NCBI RefSeq assembly: GCF_030814115.1
Contig: NZ_JAUSUP010000011.1
Coordinates: 1 to 63,027, forward strand
Reading direction: 5' to 3'
Origin: Alkalibacillus filiformis
Lineage (GTDB): Bacteria; Bacillota; Bacilli; Bacillales; Alkalibacillaceae
DNA: 63,027 bases
Part shown: positions 16,666-30,025 of the stretch, piece by piece
How the letters are laid out: every line of letters starts with the position of its first letter
How positions within the stretch are numbered: position 1 is the first letter of the stretch
Notes under the pieces: generated by a model
What the model was told of the DNA's origin: nothing
The model's database searches: none
The model's input: only the letters and a program-made list of their open reading frames with translations
Translations under genes and position numbers: made by a program

Positions 16666-18096
16666 ATGAATCAACAACGAGCGCCTTTGTATGAGGCCAT
16701 TCAACAGCATTTAAAGCAAAAGCGATACTCCTTTCATGTCCCGGGACATAAAAGTGGAGCCATTGTACATAATCAATTAAAGCCCATTAATGAACTGTTT
16801 CGCTATGACTTAACGGAATTGCCAGGTCTTGATGACTTGCATGAACCAGAAGGGCCTATATTAGAAGCGCAAAAGTTAGCTGCTCAATACTATGGTGTGG
16901 AACAGACTTATTTCTTAGTAAATGGGACGACTTCTGGTAACTTGGCGATGATTCTAGCCAGTTTGAATGCAGATGATCACGTGTTAGTTCAACGGAATTG
17001 CCATAAATCTGTGATGCATGCCTTAGAATTAGTCGGAGCGAAGCCTGTTTTCATTTCACCTGAATATGACTCCATTGCACGTCGGTATTGTCATATATCT
17101 CCCGACGTTATTAAGCAAGCTTTAACGAATGATTCAAGTCTTAAAGCAGTTGTACTTACTTATCCAGATTATTTCGGAACGACTTTTGATTTATCGTCGG
17201 TTGTACAAGTAGCACATTCTTTTAATGTTCCAGTTTTAGTCGACGAAGCGCACGGTGCTCACTTTTCCTTCGATGCACCCTTCCCTAAATCAGCGAAACA
17301 ATGTGGTGCTGACCTAGTCGTTCAATCAGCTCATAAAACATTACCGGCTTTAACGATGGGTTCTTTTCTGCATGTGAATTCTAACCGAATCGATCGCAGT
17401 AAATTAGAGTATTATTTAGAAGTTGTCCAATCGAGCAGTCCATCTTATTTAATTATGGCGAGCTTGGATTTAGCTAGGCAGTACATAGCTAACTTTAATA
17501 AAGATGATCAAGTTCAGTTAGTTAAAGAAATTACTGAGCTTAACAACCAGTTAAATACGTTGACTAACTGTGAAGTTTTACCTGTTCGTGAACAAATAGA
17601 TGACCCTTTAAAAACGGTTTTAACTTCAGAGACGTTAGACATGAATGTAGTATACAAGCGTTTACACGATTACGGGATCGATGCGGAATTAGTTGACCAA
17701 AATCAGTTGTTACTCATCCATGGGATCGAGTTAGATGAAGAATTACGACAAAAGCAGTGTACGGCATTAATTAATTGTATAAAAACAGTGGAAGACAACG
17801 CTTATCATGATAAAATGGTAGACAGTCAATTTGATGTAAGTACAATTCAACGTTTTCCATATTCCTATCGTGAGTTAAAGTCGTTTAATACAGAGTGGGT
17901 AGATGTTCGTGAGGCGAGCGGGCGAATTGCTGCTGAGTCGATTACACCTTATCCACCTGGAATACCCGTTATATTAAATGGTGAGTTTATTTCTCAACAA
18001 GCTTTAAACACGATTGAAAAAGCTGAAAAACGCAAGCAACATATTCAACGAATCAGTAATGGTGATCATAATAAAATAAAAGTTTATCAAATTTAG
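16666..18096 (+). CDS. Orn/Lys/Arg-type PLP-dependent decarboxylase (YaaO-like)
   Basis: A 476-aa fold-type I PLP enzyme. The PLP lysine lies in SAHKT, and the cofactor-binding Asp in VDEAHGAHF. It has the short Firmicute form with a C-terminal small domain (about 380-476), like B. subtilis YaaO (480 aa) and SpeA. The substrate is not settled: YaaO is annotated as lysine or arginine decarboxylase. It starts the operon with tmk 19 nt downstream. A TACAAT hexamer at 16627 with weak -35 lies upstream. The ribosome binding site is weak (GTTAGGTG). Confidence 0.88.
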   Translation: MNQQRAPLYEAIQQHLKQKRYSFHVPGHKSGAIVHNQLKPINELFRYDLTELPGLDDLHEPEGPILEAQKLAAQYYGVEQTYFLVNGTTSGNLAMILASLNADDHVLVQRNCHKSVMHALELVGAKPVFISPEYDSIARRYCHISPDVIKQALTNDSSLKAVVLTYPDYFGTTFDLSSVVQVAHSFNVPVLVDEAHGAHFSFDAPFPKSAKQCGADLVVQSAHKTLPALTMGSFLHVNSNRIDRSKLEYYLEVVQSSSPSYLIMASLDLARQYIANFNKDDQVQLVKEITELNNQLNTLTNCEVLPVREQIDDPLKTVLTSETLDMNVVYKRLHDYGIDAELVDQNQLLLIHGIELDEELRQKQCTALINCIKTVEDNAYHDKMVDSQFDVSTIQRFPYSYRELKSFNTEWVDVREASGRIAAESITPYPPGIPVILNGEFISQQALNTIEKAEKRKQHIQRISNGDHNKIKVYQI

Positions 18097-18115
18097 TATA
18101 AAGGGAGTTATCTTC

Positions 18116-18748
18116 GTGAGCGGATTATTTATAACGTTTGAAGGTGTAGAAGGTGCGGGAAAGTCAACAGTAATTCAATATATTTCAAATCAATTAAGAG
18201 CTGACGGTTATGAAGTTGTAACAACACGTGAACCTGGAGGCATTGAAATTGCTGAAAAAATTCGTGAAGTTATTTTAAGTAAGGACCATACTTCTATGGA
18301 CAGTCGCACAGAAGCTTTATTGTATGCGGCGGCCCGTAGGCAACATTTAGTTGAACGAGTCATGCCTGCATTAAACCGTGGACAAATTGTTTTGTGTGAT
18401 CGGTTCGTTGATAGCAGTTTAGCATATCAGGGCTATGCAAGAGGATTAGGTATGGAAGAAGTTTATCAAGTTAACGAGTTTGCGATTGAGGACTGTATGC
18501 CGGATTTGACCATTTTATTTGAACTAGATCCTAAAGTTGGTTTAGAGCGAATTAGTGACAATGAACAAAGAGAAAAAAACCGACTTGATTTAGAAAAGCT
18601 AGATTTTCATAAAAAAGTAGAAGAAGCTTACCGTCATTTAAAAGAGCGTTTCTCGGATCGAATTAAAAGTATTGATGCTCACAAGTCTTTAGAAAATGTT
18701 CAAGTTGAATGTGAAACAGTTATACGTTCTTTCTTATCTAGTAAGTAA
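18116..18748 (+). CDS. tmk: Thymidylate kinase
   Basis: A 210-aa P-loop kinase converting dTMP to dTDP. The P-loop GVEGAGKST is near the N-terminus, followed by TREPGG and DRFVDSS, which bind the thymidylate. The start is a GTG after AAGGGAG. It follows the yaaO-like gene as in B. subtilis. Length is standard. Expression may also feed the downstream darA-holB group, although darA has its own extended -10 promoter. Confidence 0.96.
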   Translation: MSGLFITFEGVEGAGKSTVIQYISNQLRADGYEVVTTREPGGIEIAEKIREVILSKDHTSMDSRTEALLYAAARRQHLVERVMPALNRGQIVLCDRFVDSSLAYQGYARGLGMEEVYQVNEFAIEDCMPDLTILFELDPKVGLERISDNEQREKNRLDLEKLDFHKKVEEAYRHLKERFSDRIKSIDAHKSLENVQVECETVIRSFLSSK

Positions 18749-18810
18749 TGTTTGTTATGCACACGTTTTGTGAAAAATAATCATATCATGTGCTAAATAA
18801 TCAGAAAACT

Positions 18811-18819
18811 TGTTATAAT
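18811..18819 (+). promoter_or_regulatory. Extended -10 promoter before darA
   Basis: TGT followed by a perfect TATAAT. No good -35 hexamer is seen, which is common for extended -10 promoters. Confidence 0.5.
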
Positions 18820-18827
18820 ATAAGTAA

Positions 18828-19181
<354 letters not shown>

Positions 19182-19196
19182 TAGGAGTGACAAGTA

Positions 19197-19637
19197 GTGA
19201 AAGTTAGCCAAGAAGTACGTACGCAAATGGAAACATCTAAACAAAATAATCAGAAACAGACTAATGCTAAATCATCTTTTCAAGGCGTCGTTGGACAGGA
19301 GACACAAAAGCTGAAAGAAGCAGAATTAAACCGTCTTCTGGCTGATTTAACTAAACAAGGTGATAAGGTAGCGAAATTTCGCTCGTTTCAGGATTTAGGG
19401 AAATATAAAAAGATGGTCAGACAGTTTATTCAAGAAGCGGTTAACTATGGGTTAGATCTTGAGCAGTCCCGTAAATGGGATTTAGAAGGTGGCAGCCAAA
19501 CTCTTTCTTTAGTTAAGCAAATTGATGATAAGTTAATTGATTTAACAGATGATGTATTAGATCAAGAGAAAAGTTCAATTGATGTTTTAGATGTCATTGG
19601 GGAAATTAAAGGTATGTTACTTAACTTATATGCTTAA
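19197..19637 (+). CDS. yaaR: YaaR family protein (DUF327)
   Basis: A 146-aa protein of DUF327, unknown function, conserved between darA and holB in Bacillales. It is largely helical and charged, with no cysteine and no membrane segment. The GTG start follows AGGAGTGA. The N-terminal 35 residues look disordered (rich in Gln, Asn, Lys). Constant linkage to holB suggests a DNA or signalling context, but there is no direct evidence. Confidence 0.88.
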   Translation: MKVSQEVRTQMETSKQNNQKQTNAKSSFQGVVGQETQKLKEAELNRLLADLTKQGDKVAKFRSFQDLGKYKKMVRQFIQEAVNYGLDLEQSRKWDLEGGSQTLSLVKQIDDKLIDLTDDVLDQEKSSIDVLDVIGEIKGMLLNLYA

Positions 19638-19646
19638 AGGAACAGG

Positions 19647-20651
19647 ATGAATGAAATGACAACAACTTGGTCAACGATGCGTGAAGTACAACCTGTAGCA
19701 ACACGTATGTTACAAAACAGTATTGTTAAAGATAGAATTGCTCATGCGTATTTATTCCACGGACCTAAAGGGACTGGCAAACAAAAGGCCAGTCTTTTGT
19801 TTGCGATGCGATACTTTTGTGAGCAAGCTGAAGATCAGTATAGCGAGCCTTGCTATGAGTGTAGCTCGTGTAAAAGAATTCAAACAGGCAACCATCCTGA
19901 TGTGCATTTTATTGAACCAGATGGTCAGTCGATTAAAAAGGACCAAATTGAATATTTACAAAAAGAGTTTACATATACAGGGTTAGAATCGAACCAAAAA
20001 GTATATATTTTACATCAAGCAGAGAAAATGACGACAAATGCAGCGAATCGTTTGTTAAAATTTCTAGAAGAACCGAGTAGACAAACTATGGCCGTCTTAT
20101 TAACAGAAAATATTGGTTCTGTTTTAAATACGATTTTGTCTCGTTGCCAAAGAATTCAATTTCACCCTTTGAAAAGCGAAGGTATGTACGAACAATTTGT
20201 TGGTGAAGGGATTCCAGAGTCGACAGCAAAAATTTGTGCGGCTTTAAATATAGGGTTAGATGAAGCGAAAGAGCTTAGTCAGGATGGTTGGTTTGCCGAA
20301 GCAAGAAGAATAGTGATACAATTAATAGATAAAGTAATGAATCCTAAAGAAGAAGGTTACTTGTTTCTCCATCAAGTGTGGTTAAATCATTTTCAAGAGC
20401 GCCACCAACAGGAGTTAGGTATAGATTTGCTGTTGTTATGGTACCAAGACCTTATATCCTATCATTTAAATAGAGAAGATATGGTCGTGCTAACAGATCA
20501 ACTAGATAGACTACAACAATATCAGTACACAATTTCGTTAAATGATGCAAAAACATGTGTTTATGAACTCTTACAGACAAAGCGTAAGTTAGCATATAAC
20601 GTTCACAATACACTTGCAATGGAACATTTAGTCCTTCAATTGCAGAGGTGA
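19647..20651 (+). CDS. holB: DNA polymerase III subunit delta'
   Basis: A 334-aa clamp-loader subunit. The AAA+ fold shows a P-loop-like HGPKGTGKQ, a zinc module with paired CysxxCys (CYECSSC) and the sensor region of a DnaX-like protein. It assembles with DnaX and HolA to load the beta clamp. The ATG at 19647 lies just after AAAGGAACAGG; a second ATG four codons on is possible. The gene is in its usual place upstream of ricT, with 6 nt between them. Confidence 0.94.
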   Translation: MNEMTTTWSTMREVQPVATRMLQNSIVKDRIAHAYLFHGPKGTGKQKASLLFAMRYFCEQAEDQYSEPCYECSSCKRIQTGNHPDVHFIEPDGQSIKKDQIEYLQKEFTYTGLESNQKVYILHQAEKMTTNAANRLLKFLEEPSRQTMAVLLTENIGSVLNTILSRCQRIQFHPLKSEGMYEQFVGEGIPESTAKICAALNIGLDEAKELSQDGWFAEARRIVIQLIDKVMNPKEEGYLFLHQVWLNHFQERHQQELGIDLLLLWYQDLISYHLNREDMVVLTDQLDRLQQYQYTISLNDAKTCVYELLQTKRKLAYNVHNTLAMEHLVLQLQR

Positions 20652-20657
20652 TATAGA

Positions 20658-21485
20658 TTGTTAGAAGTAATTGGAGTTCGCTTCAAGAAAGCGGGTAAAA
20701 TATATTATTTCGACCCTGGTGATGCTGACTTAACAACGGATGATTATGTCATTGTTGAAACAGTACGCGGTGTCGAATTTGGTAAAGTTGTAATCTCGAA
20801 TAAACAAGTTGATGAAGAAGATGTCGTTCTTCCACTTAAGAAAGTTATTCGAATTGCAGATGATAAGGACAAGCTAACTATAAGCGAGAACAACGAGATG
20901 ACCGATGAAGCAGTCCGTACTTGTTCAGATAAAATTAAAGAACATCAACTTGATATGAATTTAGTTGATGCTGAGTTTACATTCGACCGTAACAAAATAA
21001 TCTTTTACTTTACAGCAGATGGCCGTGTTGATTTCCGTCATTTAGTTAAAGATTTAGCTGCAGTGTTTAAAACACGAATCGAACTTAGACAAATTGGGGT
21101 TCGTGATGAGGCTAAAATGTTAGGTGGAATTGGACCATGTGGAAGAATGCTGTGTTGTTCTACGTTTTTAGGTGATTTTGAACCTGTATCAATTAAAATG
21201 GCAAAAGACCAAAACTTATCATTAAATCCAGCTAAAATCTCGGGCTTATGTGGCCGTTTAATGTGTTGTTTAAAGTATGAAAATGATATGTATGAAGATG
21301 CTAAACAAGAACTTCCAGATATCGGAGAAAGCTTAACAACATCAAATGGTTCAGGTAAGGTTGTCGGTTTAAACATGCTAGAAAGATTAGTACAGGTTGA
21401 ATTATCAGAGATGGAACGTGTTGTCGAATATACACTTGATGAGTTAATTGATGAAGGAGCAATCTCCGTTCCAGCAGCAGAGTAA
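20658..21485 (+). CDS. ricT: PSP1-domain protein RicT
   Basis: A 275-aa protein (YaaT) with the PSP1 domain in the C-terminal half. The cysteine-rich segments GPCGRMLCC and GLCGRLMCC supply iron-sulfur ligands. With RicA and RicF it forms a complex that directs RNase Y processing and promotes phosphorelay-driven sporulation and competence. The start is TTG after GAGGTGAT with correct spacing, giving [13 protein letters not shown], close to the B. subtilis N-terminus. It is followed at once by yabA. Confidence 0.95.
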   Translation: MLEVIGVRFKKAGKIYYFDPGDADLTTDDYVIVETVRGVEFGKVVISNKQVDEEDVVLPLKKVIRIADDKDKLTISENNEMTDEAVRTCSDKIKEHQLDMNLVDAEFTFDRNKIIFYFTADGRVDFRHLVKDLAAVFKTRIELRQIGVRDEAKMLGGIGPCGRMLCCSTFLGDFEPVSIKMAKDQNLSLNPAKISGLCGRLMCCLKYENDMYEDAKQELPDIGESLTTSNGSGKVVGLNMLERLVQVELSEMERVVEYTLDELIDEGAISVPAAE

Positions 21486-21498
21486 TGAGGTGGATGTT

Positions 21499-21831
21499 GT
21501 GAACAAAAAAGAAGTTTTAGACCGTTTTTCTCATTTAGAAAAACAGTTTGAAGACTTACAGAAAGACTTTTCATTATTGAAAAACGACCTCGTACAGTTA
21601 ATGGAAGAGAACCATCAACTGGCGCATGAAAATCATCATTTACGTCAGCGTTTAGATGATTTAACACAAGAGGACTCGTCAAACGATGATCAAAATCCTT
21701 CAAAAAGCGTCGGTGAAGGTTATGATAATTTAGCTAGAATTTACGAGGAAGGCTTCCATATTTGTCACGTTTATTTCGGAACACCTCGAGAAGAAGAAGA
21801 TTGTATGTTTTGTTTAAAGTTTTTTAATTAA
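21499..21831 (+). CDS. yabA: Replication initiation control protein YabA
   Basis: A 110-aa protein. An N-terminal coiled coil (about 1-60, rich in Leu and Glu) tetramerises. A C-terminal zinc module has the pattern HxC then CxxC in [19 protein letters not shown]. YabA binds DnaA and the clamp and restrains re-initiation. The GTG at 21499 is chosen, with GAGGTGG upstream; the longer in-frame start at 21448 would overlap ricT by more than 30 nt and adds non-conserved residues. Confidence 0.95.
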   Translation: MNKKEVLDRFSHLEKQFEDLQKDFSLLKNDLVQLMEENHQLAHENHHLRQRLDDLTQEDSSNDDQNPSKSVGEGYDNLARIYEEGFHICHVYFGTPREEEDCMFCLKFFN

Positions 21832-21938
21832 ATATACATGTTGTAACATCCTTTACTGCAAACATTGTAGTAAAGGTTGTTTTATGTAGGGAAACTTACT
21901 TGTAACAGGTTAAAAAGGACATAAGAAGGATGAGCTAT

Positions 21939-22700
21939 ATGGTAGAGTTAAAAGGTGATGAAAGAATAGACTATTTATTAAATGACCAACAAAGGCAAAT
22001 TATCCAAAGCCCAACGGTGTTTGCTTTTTCGGTGGATGCTGTACTATTAGCTCATTTTACATATTTGCCGATTAAGCGAGGTCGTGTTTTAGATTTATGT
22101 ACTGGCAATGGTGTGATACCACTTTTTTTAACTAAACGTTCGCAAGCCAAAATAATCGGGGTTGAAATACAAGAACGCCTTTACGATATGGCTGTACGAA
22201 ATGTTCAATTAAACAAACTAACAGATCAAATAGATATGATTCAAGGTGATTTGAAAGAAGAAACGAAACGGTTTAACCAAACGTTTGATGTTGTCACATG
22301 TAACCCACCATACTTTAAAACAGATGAACCTAATAAACGTAATCAAAATGAGCACTTAACGATCGCTCGCCATGAGGTTTATTGTGATTTAAATGATGTT
22401 ATAAAAGCGTGTAGCCGTTCAGTGAAATCAGGCGGGAAAGTATCGATGGTTCATCGGCCCAATAGACTTTCAGAGATGATTACAATCGCTAAAAGTTATA
22501 AGTTAGAAGTGAAACGTTTGAAGTTTGTTTATCCAAAACGAAACAAACAAGCTAATATTGTATTAGTCGAATTTGCAAAAGATGGACAACCTGATTTAAA
22601 AGTAGAACCACCATTATATATCCATGAGGAAAATGGGGATTATACTAAAGAGATGACGAAAATTTTGTACGGTGAAGAAGGGAGTTCCGCTCATGATTAA
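21939..22700 (+). CDS. tRNA1(Val) (adenine(37)-N6)-methyltransferase family (YabB)
   Basis: A 253-aa class I methyltransferase. The SAM-binding motif DLCTGNGVIPL and the catalytic NPPY (residues 122-125) identify an N6-adenine methyltransferase of the TrmN6/YabB type. The target base is assigned by family only. The ATG at 21939 has AGAAGGA at good spacing and matches the YabB N-terminus; an ATG at 21930 overlaps that site. It overlaps rsmI by 8 nt. The yazA gene that stands between them in B. subtilis is missing. Confidence 0.9.
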   Translation: MVELKGDERIDYLLNDQQRQIIQSPTVFAFSVDAVLLAHFTYLPIKRGRVLDLCTGNGVIPLFLTKRSQAKIIGVEIQERLYDMAVRNVQLNKLTDQIDMIQGDLKEETKRFNQTFDVVTCNPPYFKTDEPNKRNQNEHLTIARHEVYCDLNDVIKACSRSVKSGGKVSMVHRPNRLSEMITIAKSYKLEVKRLKFVYPKRNKQANIVLVEFAKDGQPDLKVEPPLYIHEENGDYTKEMTKILYGEEGSSAHD

Positions 22701-23568
22701 CGTTCAAAAGAGCTTTGAACAAGAAGGACCTAAATTATACGTTGTTCCGACACCTATAGGAAATCTTGAAGATTTAACATTTAGAGCGTTGAAAGTGTTA
22801 GAAAATGTTGATCTTATTGCGTGTGAAGATACGAGACAAACGCAAAAGTTACTTAACTTTTTTGACTTAAAAAAATCATTAATTAGTTTCCATGAGCACA
22901 GTCACGACAAACGCACTGAGGACCTCTTACAACGTATTCATAACGGTGATTCCATTGCATTAGTTAGTGATGCTGGCATGCCTTTAATATCAGACCCAGG
23001 GTATACTTTAGTTAGTCGAGCTCGAGAACAAGGGGTTGATGTTGTCGTATTACCTGGAGCAAACGCAGCGTTATGTGCTTTAGTCGGCTCAGGATTACCG
23101 ACTAATTCCTTTACATTTGCAGGTTTCCTACCTAAGAAAAAGAAAGAGATCGTCAATATTTTGGAGTCACTGGACCAACAACAACATACGCTTATATTCT
23201 ATGAATCGCCCTATCGAGTGACGAAGACATTAGAAGTCATGAAAGAAGTATACAGTAGTGGTCGAAGGGTTACACTGGCTAGAGAGTTAACGAAGAAGTT
23301 CGAAGAGTATATTAGTGGTTCTATAAATGACGTTTATGATTGGTCTATATCCAACGACTCTACAATACGTGGTGAATTTTGCATCATTGTTGAGCCAATT
23401 GATGAAAAAGATATGGAAAGTGATATCTGGTGGGAAGATTTATCGTTAGTTGAACATGTAGAATACTATATGGAAAACGAACATTTAAAGACAAAAGCCG
23501 CCGTTAAATTAGTCGCTCAAGACAGAGGGCTTTCAAGCCGTGAAGTTTATAATGAATTTCATCAGTAA
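22693..23568 (+). CDS. rsmI: 16S rRNA (cytidine(1402)-2'-O)-methyltransferase
   Basis: A 291-aa tetrapyrrole-methylase-fold enzyme. The start TPIGNLEDLTFRAL and the segments CEDTRQT and SDAGMPLISDPG are the RsmI signature. It methylates the ribose of C1402 in the 16S decoding centre together with RsmH. The ATG at 22693 is preferred (GAAGGGAG upstream); a longer form would extend into yabB. It shares 8 nt with yabB, suggesting translational coupling. A bidirectional terminator separates it from abrB. Confidence 0.95.
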   Translation: MINVQKSFEQEGPKLYVVPTPIGNLEDLTFRALKVLENVDLIACEDTRQTQKLLNFFDLKKSLISFHEHSHDKRTEDLLQRIHNGDSIALVSDAGMPLISDPGYTLVSRAREQGVDVVVLPGANAALCALVGSGLPTNSFTFAGFLPKKKKEIVNILESLDQQQHTLIFYESPYRVTKTLEVMKEVYSSGRRVTLARELTKKFEEYISGSINDVYDWSISNDSTIRGEFCIIVEPIDEKDMESDIWWEDLSLVEHVEYYMENEHLKTKAAVKLVAQDRGLSSREVYNEFHQ

Positions 23569-23576
23569 AATAAAAA

Positions 23577-23601
23577 ACGGGGCTTATAATAGCCCCGTTC
23601 G
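23577..23601. terminator. Bidirectional terminator between rsmI and abrB
   Basis: A perfect 8-bp GC-rich stem ACGGGGCT with its complement and a 6-nt loop. An A-run to the left serves the minus strand. Confidence 0.8.
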
Positions 23602-23603
23602 GA

Positions 23604-23876
23604 TTAGCTCATTTTCTTTTGAATCTCGTCGATTAGCTGCTCTGCGCCTTCTTTGCTAAGGACGATGTTGTCTCCAACAGAGATGTTGTCGTTAGAGATT
23701 TCGCCAGTAATTTGGCAAGCCATGTTTGGCTGGTATTTCTTTAGGACGATTTGATCGTCATCTACGTAGATCTCTAGTGCGTCTTTTACATTTATATCTA
23801 GTGTGCGACGCAACTCAATAGGAATTACAACTCTTCCTAATTCGTCTACTTTTCTTACGATACCTGTTGATTTCAT
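23604..23876 (-). CDS. abrB: Transition state regulator AbrB
   Basis: A 90-aa swapped-hairpin DNA-binding protein. The N-terminal half (MKSTGIVRKVDELGRVVIP) is nearly identical to B. subtilis AbrB, and the C-terminal half is the oligomerisation region. AbrB represses many stationary-phase genes, including spoVG and its own gene, until Spo0A-P shuts it off. It lies between rsmI and metS on the minus strand as in B. subtilis. The upstream promoter and palindromes are listed separately. Confidence 0.96.
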   Translation of the reverse strand: MKSTGIVRKVDELGRVVIPIELRRTLDINVKDALEIYVDDDQIVLKKYQPNMACQITGEISNDNISVGDNIVLSKEGAEQLIDEIQKKMS

Positions 23877-23922
23877 TATTTTTCTCCCCTCTCGATCATA
23901 ATTTCGCTATCTTTCGCAACTA

Positions 23923-23951
23923 AATTTACCACTCTTTGTATGTATAGTCAA
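23923..23951 (-). promoter_or_regulatory. Sigma-A promoter of abrB
   Basis: On the minus strand TTGACT, 17-nt spacer, TAAATT. It lies 47 nt before the abrB start codon. Confidence 0.5.
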
Positions 23952-23977
23952 TTAATTAAAATATAAATAATTGTAAA

Positions 23978-23996
23978 TTGTTTCATTTTGAAACAA
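23978..23996. repeat. Inverted repeat upstream of abrB
   Basis: TTGTTTCA, TTT, TGAAACAA: a perfect 8-bp inverted repeat. It sits about 27 nt upstream of the abrB -35 hexamer, in the 275-nt abrB-metS gap, and could be an operator. Confidence 0.45.
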
Positions 23997-24005
23997 CATA
24001 GATGA

Positions 24006-24033
24006 TTGACATAAGTTGTCAGAGTTATATGAG
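24006..24033 (+). promoter_or_regulatory. Possible metS promoter with TGACA-N5-TGTCA
   Basis: TTGACA with a TATGAG hexamer 16 nt later. The -35 overlaps an inverted repeat, TGACA-5 nt-TGTCA (24007-24021). A second hairpin AACAAT-GGAA-ATTGTT follows at 24047. I see no T-box leader. Confidence 0.35.
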
Positions 24034-24109
24034 AGAAACTATGAATAACAATGGAAATTGTTCAGTTTAATCGTTACAATATATAGTACCTAGTTGTATA
24101 TAAATTTAA

Positions 24110-26104
<1,995 letters not shown>

Positions 26105-26111
26105 TATGAAC

Positions 26112-26148
26112 AAAAAGGGGGACGGAGTTTTACGTTCCCTTTTGTCTT
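26112..26148 (+). terminator. Weak terminator-like hairpin after metS
   Basis: ACAAAAAGGG pairs with CCCTTTTGT around a G/T-rich loop. The U-run is part of the stem and not beyond it, so read-through into tatD is likely. Confidence 0.4.
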
Positions 26149-26171
26149 GTATAACTAGAGGAGTGGATATA

Positions 26172-26936
26172 ATGTTATTTGATACACATGTACACTTAAA
26201 TGCTGATCAATTTAATGAAGATCGTGACGAAGTAATCCGACGTGCGCAAGATGAAGGTGTTACACAAATGGTTGTTGTAGGATTCGACCGCAAAACGATC
26301 CCATTAGCTATTGAGATTGCTGAAAACTATGATTTCATCTATGCAGCGGTAGGATGGCACCCAGTCGACGCAATTGATATGACTGATGAAGATTTGAACT
26401 GGATTGAAAAACTTAGTCGTCATGAAAAAGTCGTCGCAATTGGTGAAATGGGTCTAGACTATCATTGGGATAAATCACCTAAAGATATACAAAAAGATGC
26501 ATTTCGCAAACAAATTGCACTAGCCAAACGTGTTAACATGCCGATCATTATTCATAATAGGGAAGCAACCGAAGATATCGTTGAAATTTTACAAGAAGAA
26601 AATGCGGAAGAAGTTGGCGGTATTATGCATTGTTATAACGACAATGTTGAATACGCGAAGAAGTGTTTAGATATGGGCTTTCATATTTCTTTAGGTGGTC
26701 CAGTTACTTTTAAGAATGCAAAAGATCCTAAAGTCGTGGCGCAAGAAGTGCCGCTTGAGAAATTATTAATTGAAACGGATTGTCCATTTTTAGCACCGCA
26801 TCCAAACCGTGGCAAACGAAATGAGCCGGCGTACGTAAAGCTAGTCGCTGAAAAAATTGCAGAATTAAAAGATTTATCAGTAGAAGAAGTAGCAAAGCAA
26901 ACGAATGAAAATGCTAGACAATTATTTAAAATCTAG
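26172..26936 (+). CDS. TatD-family metal-dependent DNase (YabD)
   Basis: A 254-aa TIM-barrel hydrolase. The DTHVHL start gives two metal-binding histidines; GEMGLDYHWD, IHNREA, MHCYNDN and ETDCPFLAP supply the other family motifs. TatD proteins are 3'-5' exonucleases linked to DNA repair or degradation. The ATG at 26172 follows AGAGGAGTGG and gives the length of B. subtilis YabD (255 aa); a longer in-frame start at 26106 runs through the hairpin and is rejected. Confidence 0.93.
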   Translation: MLFDTHVHLNADQFNEDRDEVIRRAQDEGVTQMVVVGFDRKTIPLAIEIAENYDFIYAAVGWHPVDAIDMTDEDLNWIEKLSRHEKVVAIGEMGLDYHWDKSPKDIQKDAFRKQIALAKRVNMPIIIHNREATEDIVEILQEENAEEVGGIMHCYNDNVEYAKKCLDMGFHISLGGPVTFKNAKDPKVVAQEVPLEKLLIETDCPFLAPHPNRGKRNEPAYVKLVAEKIAELKDLSVEEVAKQTNENARQLFKI

Positions 26937-27090
26937 TTCAAGTGCAGTCATAAAAATATATGAACTACGTACGTATAGTAGAGGCCTGTTTTGGTTATGA
27001 TGGCATGTAGGCACCTGCTTTAGTCTATTATTCTATGGCTAAAGAACTAGTCTGTAATAAATATGTAATATTCTCTTAAACAAATATTAT

Positions 27091-27119
27091 TTGACTTATG
27101 TCTATACGGTGCCTATAAT
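27091..27119 (+). promoter_or_regulatory. Sigma-A promoter of the yabE-like gene
   Basis: TTGACT, 17-nt spacer, perfect TATAAT, 27 nt before the start codon. Confidence 0.75.
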
Positions 27120-27145
27120 CAGATGCGTACAGAGGAGGCATTTTT

Positions 27146-28354
27146 ATGGTAGGTACAGAACAGGCGAAAAAGGGTTTGAGTCGTTTTGGTTTTAAGCAAA
27201 TAGCCCTAACCTTGTTCGCAACAATTTTAGTTTTAGCCTCAATTACTTTCTTTGTCTATGACTCTATGAGGGCTGAAGTAACTGTTGTGTTAGACGATGA
27301 AGAACAAACAGTTGTGACTACAGCAAATACAGTAGATGAGTTGTTAGATGAACTTGATGTTAAAGTCGGTAAACATGATCATCTATCTGTAAATGTCGAT
27401 GCTGAATTAGAAGATGGTATGGACATTACTTATGAACAGGCAAGAGAAGTTATTGTAACAGTGGACCAACGTACAGAACATTACTATACAACAGAAAATA
27501 CAGTAGAAGACTTTTTAAATAATAAAAATATTGAATTATCAGAGCATGATCAAATGTCAGTTTCTTTAAACGATTCGGTTCATGATCAGATGCACATAGC
27601 TATTAACACAGCTTTTGAAGTAAAAATTGTAGATGGTGGCGAAGAAGAGACGAAGGTTGTCACAAACCAGACGGTCCAAAATTTACTTAATCAAGAAGGA
27701 ATTGAGTTAAGTGAACATGATCAGTTAAACGTTGAACCGTCACAAATGGTTAGAGACAAACGTGATATTGAAATCGTGCGTGTGTCTATAGACTATGAAA
27801 CAGTTGAAGAAAGTGTTCCATATACAACGGAGACACGTGAAGACGATTCAATGTTACAAGGTAAAAGTGAAGTTGTTCAATTAGGTGAAGAAGGTAAAAA
27901 AGTTCAAGAGTACGAAGTCGTAAAAGAAAACGGTGAAGTCGTATCTCGAGAACTTGTGGATGAAGAGATTGTAGAAGAAAGTGTTAACCGTGTTGTAATG
28001 GAAGGAACGAAAGAAGAAGTTCAACTGGCATCTTCATCATCTGGTGAATTTCAACAGTTTACGTCAACGAAGTATACGGCTAACTGTCCATCAGGTTGTA
28101 CTGGCGTTACAGCAACTGGTGTAGATGTGCGCAACTCAATTTATTACAACGGCATGCGCGTCATTGCAGTTGATCCTAGTGTTATTCCACTTTATTCTAT
28201 TGTTGAAGTGAAAACACCTAGCGAAACATTTACGGCTATTGCACTTGATACAGGTGGCGCCATTGTCGGAAACAAGATTGATATTTTGGTTGATTCGCGT
28301 AGTGAAGCGATGAATTGGGGTCGTCGAACAGTTCAAGTTCGAGTAATTGATTAA
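27146..28354 (+). CDS. yabE: Cell-wall protein with DUF348, G5 and 3D domains (YabE/RpfB-like)
   Basis: A 402-aa secreted or membrane-anchored protein. One transmembrane segment lies at about 17-38. Three ubiquitin-like DUF348 repeats follow (about 45-220), then a G5 domain (about 220-295) and a C-terminal 3D domain (about 310-402) with the Asp-bearing motifs VDPSVIPL, ALDTGG and KIDILVDS. 3D-domain proteins are lytic transglycosylase-like and belong to the resuscitation-promoting Sps group. In B. subtilis yabE is controlled by an antisense RNA; I see no clear counterpart here. Ribosome binding site GAGGAGG. Confidence 0.9.
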   Translation: MVGTEQAKKGLSRFGFKQIALTLFATILVLASITFFVYDSMRAEVTVVLDDEEQTVVTTANTVDELLDELDVKVGKHDHLSVNVDAELEDGMDITYEQAREVIVTVDQRTEHYYTTENTVEDFLNNKNIELSEHDQMSVSLNDSVHDQMHIAINTAFEVKIVDGGEEETKVVTNQTVQNLLNQEGIELSEHDQLNVEPSQMVRDKRDIEIVRVSIDYETVEESVPYTTETREDDSMLQGKSEVVQLGEEGKKVQEYEVVKENGEVVSRELVDEEIVEESVNRVVMEGTKEEVQLASSSSGEFQQFTSTKYTANCPSGCTGVTATGVDVRNSIYYNGMRVIAVDPSVIPLYSIVEVKTPSETFTAIALDTGGAIVGNKIDILVDSRSEAMNWGRRTVQVRVID

Positions 28355-28373
28355 GATAATTTTTTCGATTTAT

Positions 28374-28424
28374 AGATAATCCTGCTATACTATAATAACG
28401 TATAGTAAGGGTTATCTTTTTATT
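28374..28424 (+). terminator. Terminator of the yabE-like gene
   Basis: A long interrupted stem: AGATAA with TTATCT and, further in, TATACT with AGTATA-like bases. A T-rich run follows. Confidence 0.7.
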
Positions 28425-28486
28425 TTGGTTAACTATAGTTATTTACATAAATGAATTAGACTTAAATTAAGAAAGGAAGCATCTGT

Positions 28487-29921
<1,435 letters not shown>

Positions 29922-29922
<1 letters not shown>

Positions 29923-29950
29923 CTCGCCTTTATTCGGTGAGTTTTCTTTT
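29922..29950 (+). terminator. Terminator of ksgA
   Basis: AACTCGCC and GGTGAGTT pair with one wobble around a 6-nt loop, then TTCTTTT. The stem begins in the ksgA stop codon. Confidence 0.7.
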
Positions 29951-30025
29951 ATTAAGGCTTATGCACAATTTGTTCACTTTCACAATACGTTATAAGAGAA
30001 GGTTATTAGTGAAAGGGAGAACGAG

